The position numbers were made by a program, and so were the translations under genes. 64,000 nt of DNA, from contig CP007053.1 in the NCBI GenBank assembly GCA_000242935.3, forward strand, positions 7,239,001 to 7,303,000, read 5' to 3'. This DNA comes from Opitutaceae bacterium TAV5 (GTDB lineage: Bacteria; Verrucomicrobiota; Verrucomicrobiia; Opitutales; Opitutaceae). Positions 10,601-22,147 of this stretch are shown piece by piece (within the stretch, counting starts at the first letter, position 1; the number at the start of each line of letters is the position of its first letter). Below the pieces are notes generated by a model. The model was not told the DNA's origin, made no database searches, and saw nothing but the letters and a program-made list of their open reading frames with translations.

Positions 10601-11716
10601 GAACTCGGCGCCGTCCTCCAGATCCGCACTGCCGACCGCGACGCCGTCCTCGCCCTTCTGCGCGCCCACCATCTGGACACCGCCACCGCGCGTATCGGAA
10701 AACTCAACACGACAAAAACCCTCCGTATCCGCACCGACGACGGAAAAATTGTCCTCGCCGAAGACCTCTTCGCCCTCCGTGCCATCTGGAGCGACACCAC
10801 CCGCCGCATCGCGGCCCTCCGCGACAACCCGGCCTGCGCCGAGTCCGAATACCGGCTCAAGCTCGATCCGGCCAACCCCGGCCTCACGCCGAAGATCACC
10901 TTCGATCTTGCCCCTCCTTCCGCTCCCGCCCTGCTCAAGACCCGGCCTCCGGTGGCCATCCTCCGCGAGCAGGGCGTCAACGGCCAGATCGAGATGGCGG
11001 CCGCCTTCACCCGCGCCGGCTTCCGCGCGGTGGACGTCCACATGACGGATATCCTGAGCGGCCGCGTCAGCCTGCGCGATTTCCGCGGCCTCGCCGCCTG
11101 CGGCGGTTTCAGTTACGGCGACGTCCTCGGCGCCGGCGAAGGCTGGGCCAAGAGCATTCTCTTCAATCCCCGCGCCCGCGAGGAATTCGCGACCTTCTTT
11201 GCCCGCCCCGACACCTTTGCTCTCGGCGTGTGCAACGGCTGCCAGATGATGAGCAACCTCCACGAAATCGTCCCCGGCGCCGATGCCTGGCCGCGTTTTG
11301 TCCAGAACAAATCCGGACGCTTCGAAGCCCGCGTCGCCTCGCTCCTCATCGAAAAAAGCCCGAGCGTCCTCTTCGCCGGCATGGAGGGCAGCGTCATCCC
11401 CATCGCCGTCGCCCACGGCGAGGGTTATGCCGAATTCCCGACTTCCGACGCCGCCAACCTGTTCAACGACAGCGGCCTCGTCAGCGCCCGCTACGTGGAC
11501 AACCACCACCGCGTCACCGAGCAATACCCGCTCAATCCCAACGGCAGCCCGCACGGCATCACGGCGATCACGACGCAGGACGGCCGCGTGACGATCCTGA
11601 TGCCGCATCCCGAACGTGTTTTCCGCACCGTACAACATAGCTGGCACCCGAAGAGCTGGGGCGAGGATTCCCCCTGGATGCGCCTCTTCCGCAACGCGCG
11701 GGCGTGGGTTGGCTGA
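7634..11716 (+). CDS. purL: Phosphoribosylformylglycinamidine synthase, large single-chain form
   Basis: Converts FGAR, ATP and glutamine to FGAM in de novo purine synthesis. From the ATG at 7634 the protein is 1360 residues, slightly longer than the usual ~1295. Domains in order: N-terminal linker/PurS-like part; FGAM synthase I with [20 protein letters not shown] and RDEGATGRG; the structural domain with [13 protein letters not shown] and [14 protein letters not shown]; the second synthetase half; and a class I glutamine amidotransferase with [16 protein letters not shown], nucleophile in GVCNGCQMM, and C-terminal [10 protein letters not shown]. Two extra segments are encoded by dispersed repeats (8903-8935 and ~10495-10585). 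Both keep the frame and lie at junctions where other PurL proteins have short loops. Confidence 0.95.
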   Translation: MLIHRGSSALSGFRLQKLQQDLVAAGVPVARIAARFVHVAELADGSDTLPPDQQALFEKLLTYGPRSDSAQAAASAFSLQPPALSLVVAPRPGTISPWSSKATDIAHICGLAAVKRIERVIAWSVEIDNAALQPPLHVLPADKLDLLRARLHDRMTQAVFTRIDELAVLFRHEQPRPVKTVPVLKEGRAALVTANRTLGLALADDEIDYLVNAFGTLGRDPNDIELMMFAQANSEHCRHKIFNATWEIDGAPRDRSLFQMIRNTHELHSAGILSAYKDNAAVFEGTRGGRFYPDPATGDYAAHEQDIPILCKVETHNHPTAISPFPGAATGSGGEIRDEGATGRGSRPKAGLTGFTVSNLRIPGALQPWEQTDNGKPDRIVSALDIMIEGPLGGAAFNNEFGRPAINGYFRTYEAAVPAASPMSTQVDLYRLKSPAVAELRGYHKPIMLAGGLGNIQPGHIRKGAINPGDHLIVLGGPAMLIGLGGGAASSMASGSGQADLDFASVQRDNPEMQRRCQEVIDRCWALGDANPISFIHDVGAGGVSNALPELVNDGGRGGRFDLRKIPNDEPGMSPLEIWCNESQERYVLAVPADRIDTFEKLCERERCPYAIVGTATEEKRLVLEDPHFGNTPIDMPLEVLLGKPPRMHRQETTLARPQFPLNLGDITLAKAARRVLAHPAVADKTFLISIGDRTVTGLIARDQMVGPWQVPVADCAVTAAAYDVYTGEAMSMGERTPVAVNNAAASARLAVGEALTNLAAARIADLGRVNLSANWMAAPAHPGDAADLYAAVHAVGMELCPALGITIPVGKDSMSMSTVWKDEATGAQKRVTAPVSLIVSAFAPVADIRRTLTPQLLTDAEAGGETELLLIDLGRGKNRLGGSILAQTLSQTGEATPDVDDPADLQAFWNAIQALNADGKLLAYHDRSDGGLFATITEMAFAGHTGVDVELPSCSAGFFCQTPASDVARASSPCDDAQRRPFAQLFSEELGAVLQIRTADRDAVLALLRAHHLDTATARIGKLNTTKTLRIRTDDGKIVLAEDLFALRAIWSDTTRRIAALRDNPACAESEYRLKLDPANPGLTPKITFDLAPPSAPALLKTRPPVAILREQGVNGQIEMAAAFTRAGFRAVDVHMTDILSGRVSLRDFRGLAACGGFSYGDVLGAGEGWAKSILFNPRAREEFATFFARPDTFALGVCNGCQMMSNLHEIVPGADAWPRFVQNKSGRFEARVASLLIEKSPSVLFAGMEGSVIPIAVAHGEGYAEFPTSDAANLFNDSGLVSARYVDNHHRVTEQYPLNPNGSPHGITAITTQDGRVTILMPHPERVFRTVQHSWHPKSWGEDSPWMRLFRNARAWVG
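8903..8935. repeat. TCGACT(C/T)AAGTCGA palindromes inserted in purL
   Basis: Two tandem copies of a palindrome built on TCGACTCAAGTCGA lie in frame in purL, encoding roughly [11 protein letters not shown] between the conserved blocks GYFRTYE and [10 protein letters not shown] related palindrome, TCGACTTAAGTCGA, is intergenic at 13115-13128. Confidence 0.75.
10535..10557. repeat. GTGGCACGGGCTTCC-type palindrome inserted in purL
   Basis: A 23-bp palindrome with arms GTGGCACGGGCT and AGCCCGTG lies in frame and is read as VARASSPC. It is embedded in a longer extra segment (~10495-10585) with a second GC-rich inverted repeat (GCGGGC and GCCCGC). Identical cores occur at 21113, 24897 and 59297. 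Confidence 0.8.
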
Positions 11717-11736
11717 ACCGGAAAGGGACACAAGCG

Positions 11737-12534
11737 ATGGAAAAGACGCCCGTCCGCCGCACCTCCCCCGCTCCCGCTTTCCTCTCGCGCTCGACCGCCC
11801 TCGCCACCGACTACCATGTCTTTGTCGAGGCTCCCGACGCCTCTCGCCATCCCGGTCCGTGGCCCGTCGCCGTCGTCGTGGATGGCGACTACATGTTCGC
11901 TCCGCTCGTCCAGGCGGCCACAAACCTCCGCTCTTCCGCGCGCCTCCATCCCCCGTTCCCGCCTGTCCTTCTCGTCGGTGTCGGTTATGGCAAATCTTTC
12001 GGCGACCCCGCCAACCGCCGAGGACGCGACTACACGCCGACCGCTTCCGCCGAAGAACCCGGCAGCGGCGGAGCCGATGCCTTCCTCGCCCACCTCACCG
12101 GTCCGCTCTGGGCCGAGCTTGCCCGCCGTTATCCGGTGCGCAACGACCTCCGCCTCCTCGCCGGCCACTCGCTCGGCGGCCTGTTCGCGTTGCACGCGCT
12201 TTTCCAGCCCAGGCCGTTTTTCAACCGCGTGCTCGTCGGTGCCCCCTCGCTCTGGTGGGATGACCACCGCTTCCTCTCCCGGGTCGCCCGCCGCCAGCAA
12301 GAGATCCCGCTTCAGGCGCCCCGCCATCCGCCGCCCGCACCCGTTCGCCTCTTCCTCGGGATCGGCGCCGAAGACACCGAATCCATGACCGGCGATCTCG
12401 CCCGGTTCGAACGCCAGCTGGCCGAATCGCCCATTCCCGGTCTCGAAACCGTCTCGCGCACCTTTCCGCGCCACGACCACTACAACGTCCTGCCCAGGCT
12501 CTTTCACGACGGCCTGGCCGCGCTGCTGCGCTGA
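11737..12534 (+). CDS. Alpha/beta-hydrolase esterase of the enterochelin-esterase-like family
   Basis: Probable serine esterase. The ATG at 11737 follows a GGAAAGG ribosome site and lies 20 bp after purL; a start at 11704 would overlap purL by 13 bp. The 265 residues contain an oxyanion-side strand VAVVVDGDYMF, the nucleophile elbow GHSLGG (Ser145), an acidic residue in LGIGAEDTE and the catalytic His in RHDHYNV near the C-terminus, an order typical of the IroE/esterase-D-like group. No signal peptide or lipobox is seen, so a cytoplasmic site is likely. The substrate is unknown. Co-transcription with purL is possible, but a shared function is not evident. Confidence 0.85.
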   Translation: MEKTPVRRTSPAPAFLSRSTALATDYHVFVEAPDASRHPGPWPVAVVVDGDYMFAPLVQAATNLRSSARLHPPFPPVLLVGVGYGKSFGDPANRRGRDYTPTASAEEPGSGGADAFLAHLTGPLWAELARRYPVRNDLRLLAGHSLGGLFALHALFQPRPFFNRVLVGAPSLWWDDHRFLSRVARRQQEIPLQAPRHPPPAPVRLFLGIGAEDTESMTGDLARFERQLAESPIPGLETVSRTFPRHDHYNVLPRLFHDGLAALLR

Positions 12535-12700
12535 TCCTTTCCGTCAACCCGGACAAGGACTTCCGGAGCAAACCGGAGGCATTTTCAGGCCGGCGGCAGA
12601 GGATCCCGCCTCTCCCGGCGTCCCCCGCTGCCAGGCCATCCGGAAGCCCCGGCTTGCACTGGACGGCGTTTTGCGTTGTTTTATCCGGTTTCCTCACGCC

Positions 12701-13072
12701 GTGTACCGCACTTTCCTGAAGACCAAACTGCACCGGGTCACGCTCACCGCTGCCGATCCCGATTACGAGGGGTCGATCTCCATCGACCGCACGCTCTGCC
12801 GCGCCGCCGGATTGCTGGAGTACGAACAGGTGGACGTGCTCGATATCAATAACGGCTCCCGTTTCACGACTTACGTGATCTACGGGGAGCCCGGACAGGT
12901 GCAGGTCAACGGCGCCGCCGCCCGGCTCGTGCGCCCGGGCGATCTGGTGATCGTGCTCGCCTATTGCCGCCTGGAAGAGGCGGAAGTCGCCACGCACAGG
13001 CCGCGCGTCGTCCTGATGGGTCCGGGCAACGTCATCGCCTCGACGGAAGACAAACCGCTCGAACTGCCCTGA
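12701..13072 (+). CDS. panD: Aspartate 1-decarboxylase (pyruvoyl enzyme)
   Basis: Makes beta-alanine from aspartate for pantothenate and CoA. The GTG at 12701 is chosen because it numbers the protein exactly like the E. coli enzyme: Lys9 and His11 in KTKLHRV, the self-cleavage pair Gly24-Ser25 in YEGS, Arg54 and Tyr58 in GSRFTTY, and NGAAARLV. Self-cleavage before Ser25 forms the pyruvoyl group. The length of 123 residues is close to the normal 126. A TTG at 12671 would add ten unconserved residues. No other pan gene is nearby. Confidence 0.93.
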   Translation: MYRTFLKTKLHRVTLTAADPDYEGSISIDRTLCRAAGLLEYEQVDVLDINNGSRFTTYVIYGEPGQVQVNGAAARLVRPGDLVIVLAYCRLEEAEVATHRPRVVLMGPGNVIASTEDKPLELP

Positions 13073-13114
13073 TACCTCCTCCCCCCCATCCCGCGCCACC
13101 CGACTCGGCTCAAA

Positions 13115-13128
13115 TCGACTTAAGTCGA
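13115..13128. repeat. TCGACTTAAGTCGA palindrome
   Basis: A perfect 14-bp palindrome between panD and RNase P RNA, related to the repeat inside purL at 8903-8935. Confidence 0.6.
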
Positions 13129-13198
13129 ATTATGCCGCGAATCCCCCCGCAACGCGGCGACGACGCCGGAAGCGCACAAGGGTGGAGGGCGACAAAAG

Positions 13199-13622
13199 AC
13201 TGGTTTCGGGGCCGTAAGCCGGATTTTGTGCGCCGCCGTCTCGCGACGGCGGGCGGTCGTCATTTCTCTGACGGGCTTGCGCCCGCCCCGGGTCCGGAGA
13301 CCCGATGCGGCATACCCGTGACCTGAGGGCGGGCCACCCGGTCACCTATTTTGCCTTGCACCGGACGGGGTTTTTCGTGCCGCCGTCATTGCTGACGACG
13401 CGGTGGGCTCTTGCCCCACCTTTTCACCCTTGCCCCGCGCAGTTGCCTGCGGAGGCGGTTTGTTTTCTGTGACACTTTCCGTCGGTCGCGCCTTGACGCG
13501 CGCCGCCCGCACTTGCCTGCCTTGCGACAACAGCTCGTGCGGCGTCCTGCCCTGCGGTGTCCGGACTTTCCTCTCCCATGCTGCAAAGAACATCGGAGCG
13601 GCGACCTGGCCCCGAAACCAGC
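13199..13622 (-). ncRNA. rnpB: RNase P RNA (class A)
   Basis: Catalytic RNA that trims tRNA 5' leaders. On the minus strand the transcript shows the conserved 5' core GAGGAAAGTCCGGACACC (around 13556-13573) and the conserved 3' core AATCCGGCTTACGG (around 13210-13224). The P1 helix is perfect: CTGGTTTCGGGGCC at the 5' end (13608-13621) pairs with GGCCCCGAAACCAG at the 3' end (13200-13213). Internal marks include the P4-type AGAGAAATGACG stretch and a GGGTGAAAAGGTGGG segment. Ends are set by P1, so they are accurate to a few bases. Reading frames across this interval are spurious. Confidence 0.95.
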
Positions 13623-13686
13623 CGGCGAGTGCAAAAGCCGGAACGGAAAATAGCAAGGAGCAAGCCACGGGGGGATTTTTGATCCT

Positions 13687-14397
13687 CTAGCTTTCCCACC
13701 AGATGATCCGGCCGCACTGGTCGCAGGTCCCGAGCCGGGTTTCGTCGCGACTGCGGGCATCGGTCTCGGCCTCGCCGGAAACACGCAGATGGCAGCCATC
13801 ACATTTGCCATGGCGCACGGCCACCACGGCAGGCATGAGCCGGACGGAGACACGATCGTAAACCCGCAACGCCGGTTCCGGCACCGGCTCGCGTGCGGCC
13901 GCCATCGCGCTCCGCGCAGCCGCGAGTTCGGCGGCGAGGTTCTGCTCGCGCTCGCGCAACGTGGCGATGCGCGCCTGGTGACCGGCGATATTGTTTTTCA
14001 TCCCGGCCTCGGCCGCGGCAAACCGCGCCTTCGCCTCGTCGACCCGGTAAAGCAGTTCGAGCTCCTTTTCCTCCAGAGCGTCGATGTCGGCCTGCGTTTT
14101 TTCGATCTGGTGGCCGAGCGCCTGATATTCGTCGTTTTTCTTCACGAGCGATTGCTGGGTCTTGTACCTGGCCAGCGTGTTTCCGGCCGAGCCGATTTCG
14201 GTTTCGAGCAGCTTTCGTTTCGATTCGAAACCCTGCAATTCCCCCCGGGCATTCTCGATCGCGGCTTTCTCGGCGGCGATTTTTTGTTCGACCGCGGCCA
14301 CATCGGCCGGAATCGCCGCCAGTTGGGCGGCGAGGGCGCGTTGCTTCGCGTCGCGGTCCTGGAGGATCAGCAATTTCTCGATGACAGCGTGAGGCAT
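13687..14397 (-). CDS. Coiled-coil protein with C4 zinc ribbon (CdsZ/CT398-like)
   Basis: A 236-residue protein that is mostly a long antiparallel coiled coil (residues ~5-175, rich in Glu, Lys, Ala and Gln) followed by a four-cysteine zinc ribbon with CDGC (199, 202) and CDQC (225, 228). This architecture is that of the widespread C4-type zinc-ribbon family, which includes a chlamydial secretion-associated protein. The ATG at 14397 (MPHAVIEKLL) begins at the helix; a longer frame upstream overlaps the Rrf2 gene end and is not conserved-looking. Its role is unknown beyond likely protein or nucleic-acid binding. It lies just upstream of RNase P RNA on the same strand. Confidence 0.85.
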   Translation of the reverse strand: MPHAVIEKLLILQDRDAKQRALAAQLAAIPADVAAVEQKIAAEKAAIENARGELQGFESKRKLLETEIGSAGNTLARYKTQQSLVKKNDEYQALGHQIEKTQADIDALEEKELELLYRVDEAKARFAAAEAGMKNNIAGHQARIATLREREQNLAAELAAARSAMAAAREPVPEPALRVYDRVSVRLMPAVVAVRHGKCDGCHLRVSGEAETDARSRDETRLGTCDQCGRIIWWES

Positions 14398-14459
14398 CCG
14401 CGCAGTCAGCGGAGCAAAACGCTGCGGAGCCAGCACAAATCGCCCCGGGCGCGCCCGTT

Positions 14460-14873
14460 CTAGATATAATACATGTCGTCGCCGCCGCGGGACACGAGTT
14501 GGTCCAGGGTGCGTTCCTTGCAAAACTCCTCGAGTTCGTCGCGTACCTCGCTCCAGGCATGCCGCACCTTGCGCCCCGACTGCCCCTCGCCGGTGGCGCT
14601 CACCTCCAGCACCTCGCCCTCGATCAGCCGCAGGATGTCGTAAAGCGAGATCTCTTTCGGAGGACGGGCCAGCGCATAACCGCCCTGTTTGCCGCGTTTG
14701 CTGGTGATCAGGCCCCCGTTGCGAAGTTCGCTCAGGATCTGCACCAGATAATTGGCCGGCACCGCCTCGACGCGGGCCAGCTGCTCGATATGGGCCAGTT
14801 CATCGCCGCCGTGGAAACGGGCGAGCTGGGCAAGGACTCGACAGGCATAATCGACTTTGACGGAGAGTTTCAT
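14460..14873 (-). CDS. Rrf2-family transcriptional regulator
   Basis: A 137-residue winged-helix regulator. The family pattern is clear: MKLSVKVDYACRVLAQLAR, the recognition region VPANYLVQILSELRNGGLITSKRGKQGGYALARPP and ISLYDILRLIEGE. The three-cysteine Fe-S cluster of IscR or NsrR (between residues ~90 and 105) is missing; the only cysteines are in YACR and EEFCKER. It is therefore probably a redox-independent Rrf2 protein. Divergent from gyrB with a 174-bp gap that must hold both promoters. Start at ATG 14873; MTRSAAPV upstream is an alternative. Confidence 0.88.
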   Translation of the reverse strand: MKLSVKVDYACRVLAQLARFHGGDELAHIEQLARVEAVPANYLVQILSELRNGGLITSKRGKQGGYALARPPKEISLYDILRLIEGEVLEVSATGEGQSGRKVRHAWSEVRDELEEFCKERTLDQLVSRGGDDMYYI

Positions 14874-15011
14874 GACAGGTGCCGCGGAACGTGTCATCGA
14901 ATCTTCGGTTCGCAACCTGAAATACTCGAAACGCAACAATCCGGGCTGCGCATTCCTTGTTTCGGGGGGCAGCAAAAAAGGGGTTGTCGGCCCCCCGGTT
15001 TTCCGATGTGA

Positions 15012-17669
<2,658 letters not shown>

Positions 17670-17822
17670 CCCCCCCTCTCCGGATTGACCGCAGGCCCGA
17701 CGTCGCCGTCCGGTCGCGCGCAGCCGGCGCCTTCCCCGAGGTCGCCGGCCAGCCCGCAACCCCATCCGGCCCCCCCCGGCACTTGACCCGCGGATCGTCC
17801 TCAACATCGTAAAACGGAACCA

Positions 17823-17832
17823 ATATCGATAT
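17823..17832. promoter_or_regulatory. ATATCGATAT palindrome over the vapB start
   Basis: A perfect 10-bp palindrome overlaps the vapB start codon (17831), with a possible -35 TTGACC at 17783-17788. Position and symmetry suit autoregulation by the antitoxin; no second site was found. Confidence 0.35.
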
Positions 17833-18046
17833 GCCTGTCACACTCTCATCAAAATACCAAGTGGTTGTTCCCGAAACAGTACGCAAAGCCCACGATTTCA
17901 AGCCCGGCATGAAATTCGAGTTCATTGACGATGGCGCCACCATCCGGTTTGTGCCTGTGCGCGGCCTCAAGACCCTGCGAGGATTCCTCAAAGGCCGCCT
18001 GAAAAGCTCCGATGTTGAACGCGAAGAAACAGACCGTCCTCTGTGA
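17831..18046 (+). CDS. vapB: AbrB/MazE-type antitoxin (VapB)
   Basis: A 71-residue protein with the SpoVT-AbrB swapped-hairpin pattern: MPVTLSSKYQVVVPETVRK, then FKPGMKFEFIDDGATIRFVPV. The C-terminal tail (LKTLRGFLKGRLKSS) would wrap the toxin. Its stop overlaps the GTG start of the PIN toxin by four bases, the usual coupling in vapBC operons. It binds its own promoter in known systems; the palindrome at the start codon is a candidate site. Lower GC than gyrB and gyrA suggests separate acquisition. Confidence 0.88.
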   Translation: MPVTLSSKYQVVVPETVRKAHDFKPGMKFEFIDDGATIRFVPVRGLKTLRGFLKGRLKSSDVEREETDRPL

Positions 18047-18423
18047 ACCTGGTCGATTCCTCTGCCCTGATCGAATACTTCATGGACACCCCGCTCGGGG
18101 CGCGCTTTGCCACCGCCATCGAACAACGGGACAAACTCATCGTGCCCACCATCGTGATCTACGAAGTCACCAAACGAATACGCACCCAACTGGGTAAGGA
18201 CACCTCCGACACCGTGCTTGCCGAACTGCTTGCCACCAACGTCGTGGCCCTCGATGCCAAACTCGCCTGCTCCGCCTCGCGCATCAGCACCGACCACAAA
18301 CTCGCCATGGCCGATGCCATCATCTACGCCACCGCCCGGCATTACGACGCCACCCTCTGGACCCAGGACGAACACTTCAACGGCCTCCCCGGCGTCCGCT
18401 ACTTTCCCAAAACCTCCACCTGA
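18043..18423 (+). CDS. vapC: PIN-domain ribonuclease toxin (VapC)
   Basis: A 126-residue PIN-domain protein. The acidic active-site set is complete: Asp5 (NLVDSSALIEY), Glu41 (VIYEVTKR), Asp91 (LAMADAIIYA) and Asp109 (LWTQDEHF), so the nuclease is probably active. Known VapC toxins cut tRNA or rRNA loops and are neutralised by the cognate VapB, here encoded upstream with a GTGA overlap. The pair sits between gyrB and gyrA, 60 bp before the gyrA start; gyrase transcription may read through it. Confidence 0.9.
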   Translation: MNLVDSSALIEYFMDTPLGARFATAIEQRDKLIVPTIVIYEVTKRIRTQLGKDTSDTVLAELLATNVVALDAKLACSASRISTDHKLAMADAIIYATARHYDATLWTQDEHFNGLPGVRYFPKTST

Positions 18424-18483
18424 CTTCTCCCCCATTCCATCCCTCCTGTTTCTCCCATCGTCCCCTCGCACCGATAACGCCAC

Positions 18484-21060
18484 ATGTACACCGCCAACGA
18501 AAAACTCTCCACGGCCAACATCACCGACATCATGCAGACGGCCTACATCGACTACTCGATGTCGGTCATCGTCTCGCGTGCCCTGCCCGATGCCCGCGAC
18601 GGCCTCAAACCCGTCCAGCGCCGCATCCTCTACGCCATGCTCCGTGAAGGCCTCTACCACAACCGCGCCTTCACCAAGTGCGCCGGTGTCGTCGGCGAAG
18701 TGCTGAAAAACTACCACCCCCACGGCGACTCGTCCGTTTACGACACCCTCGTCCGCCTCGCCCAGCCCTGGGTCGTCCGCTACCTCCTCATCGACCCGCA
18801 AGGCAACTTCGGCTCCGTCGACGGCGACCCGCCCGCCGCCTACCGTTACACCGAGTGCCGCCTCCGCGACATCGCCGAATCCCTCCTCGCCGACATCGAG
18901 GAAGACACCGTGGACTTCGCCCCCAACTACAACGAATCCACCACCGAGCCCACCGTCCTCCCCTCCGCCCTGCCCAACCTGTTGATGAACGGCTCCACCG
19001 GCATCGCCGTCGGCATGGCCACCAACATCCCCCCGCACAACCTCCACGAACTCATCGCCGCCTCCGTCGCCGTCCTCGACAACCCGGCCACCTCCCTCGA
19101 CGAACTCTGCCAGATCATCCAGGGCCCCGACTTCCCCACCGGCGGCGTCATCGCCGGCCGCGGCGGCATCGACTCCTACCTGCGCACCGGCAAGGGCATC
19201 GTCCGCATGCGCGGCCGCGCCCACACCGAGGAAAACAAGACCGGCGAGCAGATCGTCATCACCGAGATCCCCTACAACGTCAACCGCTCCACCCTCGTCG
19301 CCCGCATCGCCGAACTCGTCTCCGACAAACAGCTCGAAGGCATCCGCGACGTCCGCGACGAATCCGACGAGAACACTCGCATCGTCATCGAACTGAAACG
19401 CGGAGAACAATCCTCGCCCATCCTCAACCAGCTCTTCCAGAAAACCGCCCTCGAATCCTCCTTCGGCGTCACCCTGCTCGCGCTCGACCAGAAGCGGCCC
19501 AAGCAGATGAACATCCGCGAGCTGCTCGACTGCTACATCGACCACCGCCGCGACGTCGTCACCCGCCGCACCCGCTACCGCCTCAAACAGGCCGAAGACC
19601 GCGCCCACATCCTCGAAGGCTACAAGATCGCCCTCGACAACCTCGACGACTTCGTCCGCATCATCCGCGCCTCCGCCTCCCGCGCCGAGGCCAAGGAAAA
19701 ACTCATGGCCAAGTACCCGCTCTCCGAGCGCCAGACCGACGCCATCCTCGAACTCCGCCTCTACCAGCTCACCGGCCTCGAACGCGACAAGATCGAAGCC
19801 GAGTACCTCGAACTCCTCAAAAAAATCGAGGAGCTCAAGATCATCCTCGAAAACGACTGGCGCCTGCGCGAGGTCATCAAGGAAGAACTCCTCGCCATGA
19901 AGGAAAAATACGGCGACGCCCGCCGCACCGAGATCATCGGCGCGCTCGGCGATTTCCGCATGGAGGACGTCATCCCCAACGAAGGCTGCGTCATCACCGT
20001 CTCCCACCTCGGCTTCATCAAGCGCACCCCCGTCGCCGACTACCGCTCCCAGAAACGCGGCGGCAAGGGCATCATCGGCACCGAGACCTACGAGGAAGAT
20101 TTTGTGGAGCACCTCTTCACCGCCTCCACGCACGACTACATCATGTTCGTGACCAGTTCCGGCCAGTGCCTGGCCAAGAAGGTTTATGACGTGCCCGAAG
20201 GCGCGCGCACCACAAAGGGCAAGTCCGTATCCAGTTTCCTGCGACTGCGCGAAGGCGAGAAAATCGCCGCCATGCTCTGCTTCCAGGAATTTGTCGAAGA
20301 CCGCTACCTCGTCATGGCCACCAAACGCGGGATTGTGAAGAAGACGCCGCTCTCCGACTACCTCGGCACCACGCGCAACCACGAAGGCGGCCTCATCGGC
20401 ATCAACCTCGCCGAGGGCGACACGGTCATCGGCACGGTCCTCACGACGGGCAGCGACGAGATCATCCTCGTCTCGCACCAGGGCCTCGCCGTCCGCTTCC
20501 GCGAGCGCGATCCCGAGACCGGTGAAATCCTCTTCCGCCCCACCGGCCGCGCCACCGGCGGCGTCACCGGCATGCGCTTCAAGCTCGATAACGACCAGCT
20601 CGATGTCATCGAGGTCGTTGACCACTCGGCCAAATTCCTTGTCGCCAGCGAAGCCGGCCTCGGCGTGCGCACGCGCTTCGAGGACTACCGCCTCATCAAC
20701 CGCGGCGGCCGCGGCGTCTGGGCGATCACCCTGCCCGAGGACAACTCGATCAACATCGCAGGAGCGCTCAGCGTGAAGGACGAGGACGAGATCATGCTCC
20801 TCACCGCCAAGGGCCAGAGCGTGCGCTGCCCGGTCCGCGACATCCGCGAAGTCAACCGCGGCGGCAAGGGCGTGAAACTCCTCACGCTCGCCGAGGGCGA
20901 CAAGCTCCTCAGCATCGCCAAGGTCGTCGAGACCGAGGAAGAGCAGGAAGCCGCCGCCGCTGCCGCCGAAACGGCCGCCGCCGAAGCCGCATCCTCCGGT
21001 GAAGCCACCGACGCCGCCGCCGATACTCCTCCCTCCGACGAACCGCCTGCGCAGGAATAA
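18484..21060 (+). CDS. gyrA: DNA gyrase subunit A
   Basis: Breakage-reunion subunit of gyrase, 858 residues. The catalytic tyrosine is Tyr122 in AAYRYTE. The quinolone-resistance region reads [19 protein letters not shown], with Ser and Asp at the positions equivalent to E. coli 83 and 87, the sensitive type. The C-terminal beta-pinwheel has the GyrA box QKRGGKG (523-529), which marks gyrase rather than topoisomerase IV. The last ~40 residues are an acidic Ala/Glu tail. Separated from gyrB by a toxin-antitoxin pair. Confidence 0.97.
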   Translation: MYTANEKLSTANITDIMQTAYIDYSMSVIVSRALPDARDGLKPVQRRILYAMLREGLYHNRAFTKCAGVVGEVLKNYHPHGDSSVYDTLVRLAQPWVVRYLLIDPQGNFGSVDGDPPAAYRYTECRLRDIAESLLADIEEDTVDFAPNYNESTTEPTVLPSALPNLLMNGSTGIAVGMATNIPPHNLHELIAASVAVLDNPATSLDELCQIIQGPDFPTGGVIAGRGGIDSYLRTGKGIVRMRGRAHTEENKTGEQIVITEIPYNVNRSTLVARIAELVSDKQLEGIRDVRDESDENTRIVIELKRGEQSSPILNQLFQKTALESSFGVTLLALDQKRPKQMNIRELLDCYIDHRRDVVTRRTRYRLKQAEDRAHILEGYKIALDNLDDFVRIIRASASRAEAKEKLMAKYPLSERQTDAILELRLYQLTGLERDKIEAEYLELLKKIEELKIILENDWRLREVIKEELLAMKEKYGDARRTEIIGALGDFRMEDVIPNEGCVITVSHLGFIKRTPVADYRSQKRGGKGIIGTETYEEDFVEHLFTASTHDYIMFVTSSGQCLAKKVYDVPEGARTTKGKSVSSFLRLREGEKIAAMLCFQEFVEDRYLVMATKRGIVKKTPLSDYLGTTRNHEGGLIGINLAEGDTVIGTVLTTGSDEIILVSHQGLAVRFRERDPETGEILFRPTGRATGGVTGMRFKLDNDQLDVIEVVDHSAKFLVASEAGLGVRTRFEDYRLINRGGRGVWAITLPEDNSINIAGALSVKDEDEIMLLTAKGQSVRCPVRDIREVNRGGKGVKLLTLAEGDKLLSIAKVVETEEEQEAAAAAAETAAAEAASSGEATDAAADTPPSDEPPAQE

Positions 21061-21067
21061 AGTGAAA

Positions 21068-21174
21068 GTGGCGCGGGCGTCCCGCCCGCTGACGGCGAAG
21101 CCGCCGGATCGCGTGGCACGGGCTTCCAGCCCGTGAGCGTTGCCTCTCCGCGTGGCGCGGGCGTCTCGCCCGCT
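21068..21174. repeat. Three GTGGC(A/G)CGGGC-type palindromes
   Basis: Copies begin at 21068, 21113 and 21152. Each has arms of the type GTGGCACGGGCT/AGCCCGTG or GTGGCGCGGGCG/CGCCCGCT with a loop of a few bases. They fill the gap between the convergent ends of gyrA and the PEP-CTERM gene and may act as bidirectional terminators or RNA-stabilising hairpins. The middle copy has the same core as the repeat inside purL. Confidence 0.85.
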
Positions 21175-21185
21175 CCGGGAAAGCG

Positions 21186-22010
21186 TCAGCCGCGTGTCAG
21201 ACGTGCGCCACTACGCCGCAGCGCGGCGCTGGCGAGGATCGCCAGCCCGGCCAGCGTCACATACGCGGCGGGTTCGGGCACCGCTCCCACCTCCGCCGTG
21301 CCCAGAATCACTGCGGAGCCCTCCGGCTCTATTGGGAAGTGAGCCACCGCCGCATTCACATATCCCCACCCGAAGGTCAGCGTCCCCGTCCATGCCGTAT
21401 CGAAAATGTCCGTGCCGGTGAGCAGTTCGTTGGCGCTCCAGTCCAGGGTAATCGCGAGGTCCACGGTCTTCCCGGTGTAGTCGGCCCACGAGTTGCCAAT
21501 CCCCACACCGAGAAAAATACCGGAGCCATCGGGAAAGAGCGGCGTGGAAACATATTCGGTGCCGACAAGCGCCTCGTAGGCGAACAGAGAGACCGTGCCT
21601 CCGTCAATTGTTCCCTCAATGTATCCGCTGCCGTGCATCAGGCTGTTCCCCAAAGCCGACGCGTCCGGGCCGGAAAGAAAATCCGTATATGGCTTCACGA
21701 TTCCCGATGGCGAGGCCCATACGTAAAGATATTCCGAGGCACCGTTGCTGCCTGCCGTCGCGGGCCACTCGGGCCACTCGCCTGAAAGGTTGAAGGAAAT
21801 ACTCCTGGCCTCCAGTGAGGCGACGGTGATGGTAATGTCGGCGCGGGCCGCTGTCGCGGAGAGCGTCAGGACGGCGAGCGCGGCCACGGCGAGGCGGCTG
21901 TGCGAGTAAGGACGGACGCTGGTGGATATTCGATCGGGTTTCACAGGTTTGTTTTCGTTTCGGTGCTTTCGGTTTTTGTTCGTGGTCTGCTGACCAGATT
22001 CTTCCGTCAT
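21186..22010 (-). CDS. PEP-CTERM sorting-domain protein
   Basis: A 274-residue predicted secreted protein. A hydrophobic signal segment (LAVAALAVLTLSATAARA, ending near residue 57) follows a long basic N-terminal stretch, so a later start is possible. The body is Gly/Thr/Ser-rich beta-type sequence with no recognised enzyme motif. The C-terminus is a classical PEP-CTERM: VPEPAAYVTLAGLAILASAAL followed by RRSGAR, which an exosortase would process at the outer membrane or for export. No exosortase gene is in the window. Its predicted promoter abuts an 18-base homopolymer (see 22093-22147). Confidence 0.85.
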   Translation of the reverse strand: MTEESGQQTTNKNRKHRNENKPVKPDRISTSVRPYSHSRLAVAALAVLTLSATAARADITITVASLEARSISFNLSGEWPEWPATAGSNGASEYLYVWASPSGIVKPYTDFLSGPDASALGNSLMHGSGYIEGTIDGGTVSLFAYEALVGTEYVSTPLFPDGSGIFLGVGIGNSWADYTGKTVDLAITLDWSANELLTGTDIFDTAWTGTLTFGWGYVNAAVAHFPIEPEGSAVILGTAEVGAVPEPAAYVTLAGLAILASAALRRSGARLTRG

Positions 22011-22092
22011 GCCGCATCCGATACCTCGCTTTGACCGCGCAGGCTCCCCGTCTGGCGAGAGAACGGCAGGCTCAACTATTAACCCCGAAAAT

Positions 22093-22110
22093 GGGGGGGG
22101 GGGGGGGGGG
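22093..22110. repeat. G18 homopolymer (C18 on the coding side)
   Basis: Eighteen consecutive G on the + strand, about 80 bp upstream of the PEP-CTERM start codon and immediately after the predicted transcription start of that gene. Such tracts change length by slippage. Length could also be affected by sequencing error. Confidence 0.9.
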
Positions 22111-22118
22111 CGGTATAG

Positions 22119-22147
22119 ATATTATTGGATAATAACTTGTATATCAA
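22119..22147 (-). promoter_or_regulatory. Sigma-70-type promoter of the PEP-CTERM gene
   Basis: On the minus strand, TTGATA (22147-22142) and TAATAT (22124-22119) are separated by exactly 17 bases, close to consensus. The expected start of transcription is near 22112, just before the C18 tract, giving a leader of ~100 bases. The surrounding DNA is AT-rich, unlike the rest of the neighbourhood. Confidence 0.6.

Noticed and set aside
13403-13690. Small frames on both strands at 13.4-13.7 kb
   Set aside because: They lie within or beside RNase P RNA, whose conserved ends and P1 helix explain the region.
14460-14873. IscR/NsrR identity for the Rrf2 regulator
   Set aside because: The three conserved cluster cysteines are absent.
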